From CSP1-8 sp049688015 (GTDB taxonomy: Bacteria > Desulfobacterota > Deferrimicrobia > Deferrimicrobiales > Deferrimicrobiaceae), in NCBI GenBank assembly GCA_049688015.1, contig JBAVJZ010000147.1:1-44472 (forward strand): a DNA stretch of 44,472 nucleotides, read 5' to 3'. The notes under the pieces were generated by a model, which did not search any database, was not told the origin of the DNA, and saw nothing but the letters and a program-made list of their open reading frames with translations. Below, piece after piece: positions 1 through 7,301 of this stretch. Every line of letters begins with the position of its first letter. The stretch's first letter is position 1. The position numbers and the translations under genes were made by a program.

Positions 1-327
1 GTCCTGGCGGGTGGCGGCGGAGGAGGCAGGGGCGGTGGCGGGTCGGGCAGGATGGGAGGGGAGTCCATCGGGAACCGGACCCAGATGCAGAACCAGGTCG
101 GGACCCGCAATATGGAGCAACTTCGCATGCGGGACGGGGAAGGCGACCGGGACCGGGATCGTGACCGGATCCACAAGGAGTCCGGCACGGGGTCCGCGGC
201 AACCGCCGCGGAATCCGCAGTGGGCGCCACCGGGGAGAAGAAAGGAAACCTTTATGGTCCGGGAGACGGCACAGGCCCTTACCTGCCCAAGGACGGAACG
301 GGGTATGGGGCTCCGGCAAACCGGTAG
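1..327 (+). CDS. Glycine-rich, DGTG-motif protein (5'-truncated by window edge)
   Basis: The frame is open from base 1 to a TAG at 325-327, so this is the C-terminal ~108 codons of a gene that begins outside the window. The visible protein starts with a poly-glycine stretch, passes through an Arg/Asp alternation (RDRDRDR, encoded by near-perfect gaccgg hexamers at 145-168) and ends in two related motifs, GPGDGTG and PKDGTGYG, separated by three residues. Such low-complexity Gly-rich tails are typical of exported proteins, but no signal peptide can be seen because the start is missing. It lies directly upstream of two exported-protein genes on the same strand, and the next gene starts inside or just after its end, so the three are probably co-transcribed. 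I do not recognise a function. The internal ATG at 52 is not needed as a start, because the frame continues to the left edge. Confidence 0.6.
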   Translation, partial: VLAGGGGGGRGGGGSGRMGGESIGNRTQMQNQVGTRNMEQLRMRDGEGDRDRDRDRIHKESGTGSAATAAESAVGATGEKKGNLYGPGDGTGPYLPKDGTGYGAPANR

Positions 328-883
328 GGGGGTGAAAACCGGGCGGAACAGGGCGGCATTGTCCGCCCTGCTCCTCGGTTTTCTCTTCGTCCCGCTCTTT
401 CCCGCGGGCGCCGTGCTGGCGGCCGGGAACGGGACGGTTCTGGAAGGGAGCGGGATCCGCTACCCCGGGGGGTATGACCCCAACACGGTCGGGGAGGTCC
501 GCGGAACGGCTCGCGACGTGGACAGGCCGGAGCGGGGGCCGATGAGTTTCCGGCTGGAATCGGGAAAGGAAACGTACACGGTCCTCGTCTCCCCGTCGTG
601 GTATTGGGAGGACCTCCGGACGGAGATACCCGAAGGCGCGCAGGTGAGCGTCCGCGGCTCCAAGACGCTTGGTCGCGACATGGGGATGTACATCATCGCC
701 CAGGAGATCCGCGTCCTGTCCTCGGGCCAGGCGTGGGTGTTCCGTGACGAGAAAGGATATCCACTATGGAAGGGCCAAGGCGGCGGAATGGGAGTGGGTG
801 GAGGATCCGGGTCCCCGATGCTCCGGGGCGGCGGCGGGAAGGGGCCTGGGGGCATGGGAGGCATGGGCGGCAGGGGCAGGTGA
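305..883 (+). CDS. Exported OB-fold-like protein with Gly/Met-rich tail
   Basis: The protein has a signal peptide (hydrophobic core ALSALLLGFLFVPLF, likely cleavage after VLA), a globular part of about 110 residues rich in beta-strand patterns, then a C-terminal tail of GGM/GGG repeats ending in GRGR. The middle (GEVRGTARDV, YTVLVSPSWYWEDL, GAQVSVRGSK, FRDEKGYPLWKG) reads like a small beta-barrel of OB-fold type, by analogy only. I chose ATG 305, which has AAGGA at 289-293. GTG at 332, four bases after the previous stop, gives a shorter and more usual signal peptide but a poor ribosome site. ATG 254 would add a non-signal-like leader. It overlaps or abuts the preceding gene and sits 28 bp before the beta-barrel gene, suggesting an envelope-directed unit. 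Function unknown. Confidence 0.6.
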   Translation: MGLRQTGRGVKTGRNRAALSALLLGFLFVPLFPAGAVLAAGNGTVLEGSGIRYPGGYDPNTVGEVRGTARDVDRPERGPMSFRLESGKETYTVLVSPSWYWEDLRTEIPEGAQVSVRGSKTLGRDMGMYIIAQEIRVLSSGQAWVFRDEKGYPLWKGQGGGMGVGGGSGSPMLRGGGGKGPGGMGGMGGRGR

Positions 884-911
884 CACCCAGAGACGACGAA
901 AAGAGGTGGAC

Positions 912-1766
912 ATGATCCCCCGACGGTGGAAGGCGCTGCTCGCGATTTTCGTGGTTCCCACCCTGATTTGGGAGGCATCCCCGGCATGTGCCGGCTGGGA
1001 AGCCGGCGTACAGGCGGGGTTCGACACAAACCTGAGCCGCTCCATCGAAGATGGCGACGGGAGCGGGTACCTCTCGGCCTACGGCAGCTACTGGAAGGGC
1101 CACGCCGCGGAAACCCGGCTGGACTGGACGATGGGGATCATCGTTCAGGGCGCGGTCTACCCTTCCCTTTCCGATGTCGACTACGCGGCGGTCATGCTCT
1201 CTCCGGGGATCGCGTACATCATCCGACCCGGCTGGACAGCATCCCTCACCCCCTTTCTCCAGGGGAAAGCGGTGCAGGATTCGGAGCAGTCGGCCTGGGC
1301 GTTCGGTGGCAGGGTCGGTTTCTCACAGAAATTCCCGAACGGCTTCTACCTCGGGGAATATTACGTCTACACGGACAGCCGGGCGGAGGAAGACGTCTAC
1401 TCGTACACGGAAAACACCTTCGGTTTGTACCTCGGGATGCGCTGGACAACGAAGGTTTTCACGGAGGCGGGTTACGAATATTCCCGTGGAGACTCGTTCC
1501 TTTCTACAAATGTGGCCGCACCGCCGACTGGTGGCGGCGGTTCTGGGAGGGGCGGGAGGCGGTTCTCCTCCGCCTTCGGGGCCGATGTGTTCAAGGAAAC
1601 GGTGGATGTGCACGCGCTCTCGGTATCCGCCGGAATCGACTGGACGCGGTCCTGGTTTTCTACCGTGAACTACACATACAGAGCGTTGGATAGCGATTCG
1701 GGCTCGGCGGACGACAGTTCCGGTTATGCAGGCATCGGGTACCGATTCGGAATTCCGGATCGTTAA
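912..1766 (+). CDS. Outer-membrane beta-barrel protein
   Basis: A 284-residue protein with a signal peptide ending near SPACA, followed by repeated amphipathic strands with aromatic girdles (for example YLSAYGSYWKG, FYLGEYYVYTDS, FGLYLGMRWTTK, WFSTVNYTYRAL) and a terminal strand GYAGIGYRFGIPDR. This pattern, with glycine/aromatic alternation and short turns, indicates a transmembrane beta-barrel of the 'outer membrane beta-barrel' type seen next to exported genes in Geobacter-like bacteria. The start at 912 is set by AGAGGTGG just upstream and by the signal peptide; the longer open frame to the left is noncoding. A glycine-rich loop (GGGGSGRGG, around residues 210-220) is probably surface-exposed. 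It lies downstream of two exported proteins on the same strand. No substrate can be assigned. Confidence 0.8.
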   Translation: MIPRRWKALLAIFVVPTLIWEASPACAGWEAGVQAGFDTNLSRSIEDGDGSGYLSAYGSYWKGHAAETRLDWTMGIIVQGAVYPSLSDVDYAAVMLSPGIAYIIRPGWTASLTPFLQGKAVQDSEQSAWAFGGRVGFSQKFPNGFYLGEYYVYTDSRAEEDVYSYTENTFGLYLGMRWTTKVFTEAGYEYSRGDSFLSTNVAAPPTGGGGSGRGGRRFSSAFGADVFKETVDVHALSVSAGIDWTRSWFSTVNYTYRALDSDSGSADDSSGYAGIGYRFGIPDR

Positions 1767-1808
1767 GGAGGGAACCGGGAACTCCGCAGCCGACCGATCC
1801 GATCGCCG

Positions 1809-2978
1809 CTAGGGGCCGAAGAGCGAGCGGATGAGATCCATCAGGTCCGACTTGGCCTCGAAGCCGACGCCGGGGACTTCCGGCAGGCGGATCATTCCAT
1901 CCTCCACGGGTGTTCCATCGGCAAACCCCCCGAACGGGGCGAACACCTCGGGGTACGATTCGTTGCCTCCCAGGCCGAGGCCGGCGGCGATGTTGAGGGC
2001 GAACTGGTGTCCGCCGTGGGGGATCAGGCGGTCTCGCGACCAGCCCATCCCGTCCAGCACCTCGAGCATCCGGAGATACTCCACCAGGCCGTAGGACAGG
2101 ACCGGGTCCATCTGAAGGATGTCCCTGTCCTTCCGAAGCCCCGCGTGGCGCAGGAGGTTTCTCGTATCCTGCATGGAGAAAAGGTTTTCCCCGGTGGCGA
2201 TGGGCCCCGGGTACCGTGCCGCCAGATCGGCGTGGAGTTGGTAGTCGAGGGGGTCTCCGGGCTCCTCGTACCAGCGAAGGCCATAAGGGCTAAGAGCTTC
2301 CCCGTACTCCACCGCTGCGTCGAGGTCGAACCGGCCGTTCGCGTCGACGGCAAGACGGTCTCCGCTTCCCACAAGGGAAAGAACCTCCTCGATCCTTCCT
2401 AAGTCGTCCGCCAGGGGGGCCCCGCCGATCTTGATCTTCACCACCCGGTACCCGGCATCCAGGTAGCGGCTCATTTCGTCCCGCAGCTCCCGTGTTCCTT
2501 TCCCGGGGTAGTAATAGCCGCCCGCGGCGTAGACGAACACCCGGTTCGCGGCAGCCCCGCCGTTGTAGCGGTCGGCGAGAAGACGGTAAAGGGGTTTTTC
2601 CTCGATCTTGGCCACAGCGTCCCACACGGCCATGTCGATTACGCCCACCGCCACCGAGCGTTCTCCGTGGCCGCCCGGTTTCTCGTTGGCCATCAGGATG
2701 TCCCGGAGCCGGAAGGGATCGAGGTTGCTTTCCGCCTCGGACACGTACGTCTTTGGATCGGCCTCCCGCACGCGGGGCAGGAACCGCTCCCGCAGCAGGC
2801 ACCCCTGGGCGTACCGGCCGTTGGAGTTGAACCCGTATCCCACGACCGGTCTGCCGTCCCGGATCACGTCGGTGACCACGGCCGCAACCGACACCGTCAT
2901 CCTGCTGAAGTCGATGTACGCGTTGCGGATGGGGGAGGCGATGGAAGCGGTGCGCTCCTTGATGTCGACGATCTTCAT
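1809..2978 (-). CDS. tarD: D(-)-tartrate dehydratase (enolase superfamily)
   Basis: A 389-residue member of the mandelate racemase branch of the enolase superfamily that matches, by recognition, the characterised D-tartrate dehydratase of Bradyrhizobium japonicum in length and motifs. The reaction is D-tartrate to oxaloacetate plus water. Visible catalytic set: the KIK motif with catalytic Lys183, metal ligands Asp212 (VDANGRF), Glu238 (WYEE) and Glu264 (ATGEN), and His321 (IPHGGHQ), each one residue earlier than the equivalents known for the Bradyrhizobium enzyme. The N-terminal capping domain keeps SPIRNAYIDF and EKPGGHGERS. It is last in a tct-dehydrogenase operon, 7 bp after the preceding stop. 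Its own ribosome site is weak (GGGGA overlapping the previous stop), so translational coupling is likely. Confidence 0.93.
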   Translation of the reverse strand: MKIVDIKERTASIASPIRNAYIDFSRMTVSVAAVVTDVIRDGRPVVGYGFNSNGRYAQGCLLRERFLPRVREADPKTYVSEAESNLDPFRLRDILMANEKPGGHGERSVAVGVIDMAVWDAVAKIEEKPLYRLLADRYNGGAAANRVFVYAAGGYYYPGKGTRELRDEMSRYLDAGYRVVKIKIGGAPLADDLGRIEEVLSLVGSGDRLAVDANGRFDLDAAVEYGEALSPYGLRWYEEPGDPLDYQLHADLAARYPGPIATGENLFSMQDTRNLLRHAGLRKDRDILQMDPVLSYGLVEYLRMLEVLDGMGWSRDRLIPHGGHQFALNIAAGLGLGGNESYPEVFAPFGGFADGTPVEDGMIRLPEVPGVGFEAKSDLMDLIRSLFGP

Positions 2979-2985
2979 CGGCAGG

Positions 2986-4053
2986 TCATTTCCCCAATGC
3001 GGCGATCACGGCGTCGGTGACCTCGCCGGTCGATGCCGTCCCGCCCAGATCGGGGGTCAGAGTCTTGCCTGCACCGGTCACCTTCTCGATGGCGCCCATG
3101 AGGCGCCTGCCGGCTTCCGCCTCCCCCAGGTGCTCCAGCATCAGGACCGCGGTCCAGAACGTGCCCAGGGGATTGGCGATCCCTTTCCCCATGATGTCGA
3201 AGGCGGACCCGTGGATCGGCTCGAACATCGACGGGTACGTTCTTTCCGGGTTGATGTTCGCCGTCGGGCCGATCCCGAGGCTTCCCGACAGCGCCGCCGC
3301 GAGATCGGAGAGGATGTCCGCGTGGAGATTGGAGGCGACGAGCACGTCGAGCGTCTCGGGCTTGAGCACCATTCTCGTGGTGACCGCGTCGACGAGCATC
3401 CGGTCGGTCGTCACATCCGGAAACTCCCGGGCGACCTCGGCGAAGATATCGTCCCACATGACCATGGCGTGACGCTGGGCGTTCGACTTCGTCACCAGCG
3501 TCAGCAGCCGCCGGGGCCGCTTCCGCGCCAGGGCGAAGGCGAACCGCATGATGCGCTCCACCCCGGATCGGGTGAACACCGATACCTCCATTGCCACTTC
3601 GCCAGGTAGTCCCTGGTGCGCCCTTCCTCCCACGCCGGAGTATTCGCCTTCCGTGTTCTCCCGGACCACGATCCAGTCGAGATCCTTGCCGGTCCGCCCC
3701 CGGAGGGGACCCGAAATTCCCGGCAGGATGCGCGCGGGCCGGTAGTTCCCGTACTGGTCGAACCCCTGGCAGATGGGAAGGCGCAGCCCCCACAGCGTGA
3801 TGTGGTCCGGGATGGAAGGGTGCCCCACGGCGCCGAAAAAGATCGCATCGAAGGCACGCAACGTTTCCAGGCCGTCGGGAGGCATCATCTGTCCGTGCTC
3901 GTGATAGTAGTCGCTCCCCCACGGGAACGTCTTGAACTCGAAACGGAACGCCCCGTCGCCCTTCGCGATTTCCTGGAGAACGCGGACTCCCGCGGGGATG
4001 ACCTCTTTCCCGATGCCGTCGGCCGGGATCACTGCGATGTTGTGTGTGCGCAT
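2986..4053 (-). CDS. Tartrate dehydrogenase / D-malate dehydrogenase family, paralog 2
   Basis: A 355-residue beta-decarboxylating dehydrogenase of the isocitrate/isopropylmalate family, TtuC branch. Members oxidise tartrate or D-malate with NAD+, with decarboxylation for D-malate. Family marks: IPADGIGKEVIPAG (N-terminal cofactor fold), VVRENTEGEYS (substrate loop), TKSNAQRH, SNLHADILSDL (metal-binding Asp residues) and MFEPIHGSAFDI (nucleotide site). The start is fixed by AGGAGGAACGATC directly before ATG; the much longer open frame upstream is a shadow of its paralog. It differs from the neighbour at 4065-5147 in the substrate/partner region (AQRHAMVMWDD instead of GINITMPYWDE), suggesting a different stereoisomer or chain preference. 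It is 11 bp downstream of that paralog and 7 bp upstream of tarD. The exact substrate is inferred from context. Confidence 0.88.
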   Translation of the reverse strand: MRTHNIAVIPADGIGKEVIPAGVRVLQEIAKGDGAFRFEFKTFPWGSDYYHEHGQMMPPDGLETLRAFDAIFFGAVGHPSIPDHITLWGLRLPICQGFDQYGNYRPARILPGISGPLRGRTGKDLDWIVVRENTEGEYSGVGGRAHQGLPGEVAMEVSVFTRSGVERIMRFAFALARKRPRRLLTLVTKSNAQRHAMVMWDDIFAEVAREFPDVTTDRMLVDAVTTRMVLKPETLDVLVASNLHADILSDLAAALSGSLGIGPTANINPERTYPSMFEPIHGSAFDIMGKGIANPLGTFWTAVLMLEHLGEAEAGRRLMGAIEKVTGAGKTLTPDLGGTASTGEVTDAVIAALGK

Positions 4054-4064
4054 GATCGTTCCTC

Positions 4065-5147
4065 CTATCGGCCCTTGGAAACGATCTTGCGGATCTTCGC
4101 GCAGATGGCGTCCGTCACGTCGGCGGTGTTCGCCTTCCCCCCGATGTCCGGCGTCGCGATGCCCTCTGCAAGGACCGCTTCCATCGCGCTTATGACGAGA
4201 TCTCCCGCCTCGGGGAATCCCAGGTGCTCCAGCATCATCGCGGCGCACCAGATCTGCCCCATCGGATTGGCGATTCCCTTGCCCACGATGTCGGGTGCCG
4301 AGCCGTGCACGGGTTCGAACATGGAGGGATACTTCCGTTCCGGGTTCAGGTTCGCGGAGGGAGCGATGCCGATGCTTCCCGCGATGGCGGGGCCCAGGTC
4401 GCTCAGGATGTCGCCGAACAGGTTGCTCCCCACCACGACGTCGAATTGTTGAGGGTGGGTCACGAACCGTGCGACAAGGGCGTCGATGTGGTACTGGTCG
4501 GCCTGGATATCCGGATACTCCTTTGCCACGGACCAGAACCGTTCGTCCCAATACGGCATCGTGATGTTGATTCCGTTCGATTTCGTCGCGGACGTGACCC
4601 GCTTTCTGCCTTTTTTGCGGGCCAGCTCGAAGGCGTACCGGATGACCCGTTCCACCCCAAGGCGCGTGAAGACGGTATTCTGGACGACGATCTCGTTGGG
4701 CAACCCCTCATACAGGCGGCCGCCCATGTTGGAGTATTCCCCCTCGTTGTTTTCCCTGACGACGAAAAAATCGATGTCCCCCGGCTTGCGGTCCGCCAGG
4801 GGTGTGCGCACGCCGGGCAGCAGCCTGACGGGCCGAAGGTTGATGTACTGCTGGAACGTTCTGCGGATGGGGATGAGAAGGCCCCACAGGGAGACATGGT
4901 CGAGGACCCCGGGATATCCCACGGCCCCGAGAAATATCGCATCGTGCGGCCGGAGAAGGTCGAGGCCGTTTTCCGGCATCATCCTTCCGTGCTTCGAATA
5001 GTGTTCGCAGCTCCAATCGAACGTCTCGTACCGGAAGCGAATCCCGCCGTGCACTTCCGCCGCGGCGTCGAGCACTTTCTGCGCGGCGGGCACGACCTCG
5101 TTGCCGATCCCGTCCCCCGGGATAACCGCCAGGCTGATCTCTTTCAT
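4065..5147 (-). CDS. ttuC: Tartrate/D-malate dehydrogenase (TtuC/DmlA type), paralog 1
   Basis: A 360-residue NAD-dependent beta-decarboxylating dehydrogenase. It carries the features of tartrate dehydrogenase/D-malate dehydrogenase: VIPGDGIGNEVVPA, CEHYSKHGRMMP, VVRENNEGEYS (Asn where most members have Thr), TSATKSNGINITMPYWDER, GSNLFGDILSDLGPA and PSMFEPVHGSAPDI. Characterised relatives act on L- and meso-tartrate and decarboxylate D-malate to pyruvate. ATG 5147 follows GGGAGGAAACGATCCG; the in-frame ATG 36 bases further out lacks such a site. It lies 45 bp after tctB and 11 bp before its paralog. With tarD it would let the cell use more than one tartrate isomer. Which isomers are used cannot be told from sequence. 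Confidence 0.9.
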   Translation of the reverse strand: MKEISLAVIPGDGIGNEVVPAAQKVLDAAAEVHGGIRFRYETFDWSCEHYSKHGRMMPENGLDLLRPHDAIFLGAVGYPGVLDHVSLWGLLIPIRRTFQQYINLRPVRLLPGVRTPLADRKPGDIDFFVVRENNEGEYSNMGGRLYEGLPNEIVVQNTVFTRLGVERVIRYAFELARKKGRKRVTSATKSNGINITMPYWDERFWSVAKEYPDIQADQYHIDALVARFVTHPQQFDVVVGSNLFGDILSDLGPAIAGSIGIAPSANLNPERKYPSMFEPVHGSAPDIVGKGIANPMGQIWCAAMMLEHLGFPEAGDLVISAMEAVLAEGIATPDIGGKANTADVTDAICAKIRKIVSKGR

Positions 5148-5192
5148 CGGATCGTTTCCTCCCTTGAAGATGGCTGATTCCAACAGTCTCCG

Positions 5193-5666
5193 TTACCCGA
5201 AGATCGTGCCGGCCGGAAGCGGGACCCGAAGAAGGGAAACGAAGACAAAGATGAGCAGGTAGGTGACGGCAAGTGCGATTCCTACGCACCAGGCGATCCC
5301 CTTCGGTTCCCAACGGCAACCGCCCAGATACCAGGAGATGCCGCTGAACCCGAGCACTCCCGAAAGGGCGAAGCCCAGCGTACGGAGAAGGACGGACCAG
5401 GCGAGAAGAATCGCACCGACGACGGCCAGTCCGGTCCAGTTGACGGCTTTCCCTTCTTCCTTCGCGGTTCCTTCGGTCTCTTTCATCGCCGCGTAGGGCG
5501 TGAACGACAGGACGACCGTCAGCACGATCAGGGCCGCCATGATTTCCATCACGATATCGGGGAATATCCCGCCGAACACCGTGATGTAATCGCGTTGCAG
5601 CCAGAGCACGGCAACGAAGGCCAGGAGAAGGGCGGACCCGAGATGGTCCCGGAATTTGTCGGTCAT
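5193..5666 (-). CDS. tctB: Tripartite tricarboxylate transporter, small membrane subunit TctB
   Basis: A 157-residue protein with four predicted membrane helices (about residues 10-24, 40-60, 80-100 and 125-148) separated by a charged cytoplasmic loop (KETEGTAKEEGK), the TctB topology. Sequence identity is low across this family, so the assignment leans on size, topology and position directly after tctA. It forms the membrane carrier with TctA and is served by the TctC binding protein, taking up carboxylates with a cation gradient. AGGAGGCAGGCA precedes ATG 5666, and only 10 bp separate it from the tctA stop. Because the downstream genes are tartrate enzymes, the cargo is probably tartrate or D-malate. 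Confidence 0.85.
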   Translation of the reverse strand: MTDKFRDHLGSALLLAFVAVLWLQRDYITVFGGIFPDIVMEIMAALIVLTVVLSFTPYAAMKETEGTAKEEGKAVNWTGLAVVGAILLAWSVLLRTLGFALSGVLGFSGISWYLGGCRWEPKGIAWCVGIALAVTYLLIFVFVSLLRVPLPAGTIFG

Positions 5667-5676
5667 TGCCTGCCTC

Positions 5677-7209
5677 CTACTCCGAGCCTCCGGGTGTTAC
5701 TCCCCCCGGCTTCTGGAACATCTTTTTCAAGGGGCCGATATACGGCCACAGGAAGGAAAATGCGGACATTGCGATGAGGACCCACGACAGCGGACTGACG
5801 AACAGGGCGATCCAGGGGGAGGAATAGGCCTGTCCCATGAGGTAGGACTGGACGAGGCCCCCTTCCATGATAGGGCCGAGTATGAGGCCGAGCACGATCG
5901 GGGGAGCCTGGAACCCCAGAAAACGCAGTCCGAATCCGACGACCCCGAAGAGGAGCATGAGGATGACGTCGGTGTAGTTGTTCCGTATGGCATAGGAGCC
6001 GATGATCGTCAGGATGCCGATCCCCGGCACGAGATACCGCGCGGGAAGGGAGGCGACGAACCGGGTGAGGAGGCGTCCCCCGTAAATCCCGACGGGAACC
6101 ATGACGATCGCGGCAAGCCCGAGGGCAAGCATGAACGTGTAGGTGATGTCCGCACGGGTGGTAAACAGTTCCGGCCCGGGACGGAGTCCCTGCAGAAGGA
6201 GAACGCCGTAGATGATCGCATCCGGCGGTGCACCGGGTATGCCCAGCGTGACCAGCGGGATCATTCCCCCGCCGACGACGGCATTGTTTGCCGTCTCGGT
6301 GGCGACGACACCGTCGATGAAGCCGGTGCCGTACTTCTCCGGATGTTTCGATGTCCTGCGAGCCTCGTTGTAGGAGACGAGGTTGGCGATATTGCCGCCG
6401 GCCCCCGGGAGGATCCCGATGACGGTGCCGATAATCGAGGAGCGAATGAGGTTTTTTCGGAGGGAGAGCACCTTTTTGATCGTTTCCCACAGGACTCCCT
6501 TTGTCCGCCGGTACTCCACCGCCTGGTGTTTCCCGATCCCCCTGGAAACGATCGTCAGCAGTTCCGGTATGCAGAACAGGCCGATGAGCATGACGATCAG
6601 CTCGACGCCGCCCTGCATTGCGGGGGACCCGAAGGTGAACCGCACGTCCCCCCCGATCGGCGCGATGCCGATCGTGGAGATGAGAACGCCGAACGCCGCG
6701 CCGGTGATCCCTTTCAGGAAGGAACCGGCGGCAAGGCTGGAGATGATGGTCAGGCCGAAAACGCCGACCCAGAAATATTCCGGCGGGCCGAATTTGAGGG
6801 CGATCGCGGCAAGCGGCGGGCTGAGGAAGATGAGCGCGACGACGCCGAAGAGGCCGCCAAAAGCGGAGCCGACGGTAGCCCCGATAATGGCTTCCTCGCC
6901 CCTTCCCTGGCACGCCATCGGGTACCCGTCGAACGTCGTCCCGATCGAGCTCGGCGTTCCGGGGGTGTTGATGAGAATGGCGCTGAAGGCGCCCCCGTAG
7001 ATGCAGCCCATGTAGATGGCGCCCAGGAGAACCAGCCCCGGAATAGGGTCCATTGCGTAGGTGAAAGGTACCAGGAGGGCGACGGCCATCGTGGCCGTCA
7101 AACCGGGGAGCGCCCCCACGACCATCCCCACCACGGTACCGGCGAAAACGAGCAGGAGATTTTCAAGGGACGCCAGATGCTGCAGTCCCAGGAGGATGTT
7201 TCCGAACAC
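5677..7209 (-). CDS. tctA: Tripartite tricarboxylate transporter, large permease TctA
   Basis: A 510-residue polytopic permease with about eleven or twelve hydrophobic segments. Typical TctA features are GALPGLTATMAVALLVPFTY near the N-terminus, LINTPGTPSS and GTTFDGYPMA in the substrate region, and the internal repeat motif LGIPGAPPDAIIYG in the second half. The start codon is GTG (GTG TTC GGA AAC), preceded by GAGGGG about ten bases upstream. A 92-bp gap with a strong hairpin separates it from tctC, so the binding protein is probably made in excess over the permease. Known members are the citrate TctCBA system of Salmonella and tartrate systems of beta-proteobacteria; tartrate or D-malate is the likely cargo here. 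Confidence 0.93.
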   Translation of the reverse strand: MFGNILLGLQHLASLENLLLVFAGTVVGMVVGALPGLTATMAVALLVPFTYAMDPIPGLVLLGAIYMGCIYGGAFSAILINTPGTPSSIGTTFDGYPMACQGRGEEAIIGATVGSAFGGLFGVVALIFLSPPLAAIALKFGPPEYFWVGVFGLTIISSLAAGSFLKGITGAAFGVLISTIGIAPIGGDVRFTFGSPAMQGGVELIVMLIGLFCIPELLTIVSRGIGKHQAVEYRRTKGVLWETIKKVLSLRKNLIRSSIIGTVIGILPGAGGNIANLVSYNEARRTSKHPEKYGTGFIDGVVATETANNAVVGGGMIPLVTLGIPGAPPDAIIYGVLLLQGLRPGPELFTTRADITYTFMLALGLAAIVMVPVGIYGGRLLTRFVASLPARYLVPGIGILTIIGSYAIRNNYTDVILMLLFGVVGFGLRFLGFQAPPIVLGLILGPIMEGGLVQSYLMGQAYSSPWIALFVSPLSWVLIAMSAFSFLWPYIGPLKKMFQKPGGVTPGGSE

Positions 7210-7235
7210 TAAATTATTCCCCTCGCGGAGGAAAA

Positions 7236-7277
7236 GAATCCCGGGCGGAGGACGGTGCCTTTCCGCCCGGGGGATTC
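7236..7277 (-). terminator. Attenuator-like hairpin between tctC and tctA
   Basis: The inverted repeat CCCGGGCGGA (7240-7249) / TCCGCCCGGG (7262-7271) extends outward through GAATCC / GGATTC with a two-base bulge. On the transcribed minus strand the stem is followed by CTTTTCC, a short U-run. It lies 24 bases after the tctC stop and before the tctA ribosome site. A partial terminator or 3'-stabilising structure here would give more binding protein than permease, as expected for binding-protein-dependent carriers. Confidence 0.6.
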
Positions 7278-7301
7278 AGGAATTCCAACGCTTCGGAATG
7301 A

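Noticed and set aside
52..327. A complete 91-codon gene starting at ATG 52
   Set aside because: The frame is open to base 1 with the same glycine-rich composition, so the true start is outside the window.
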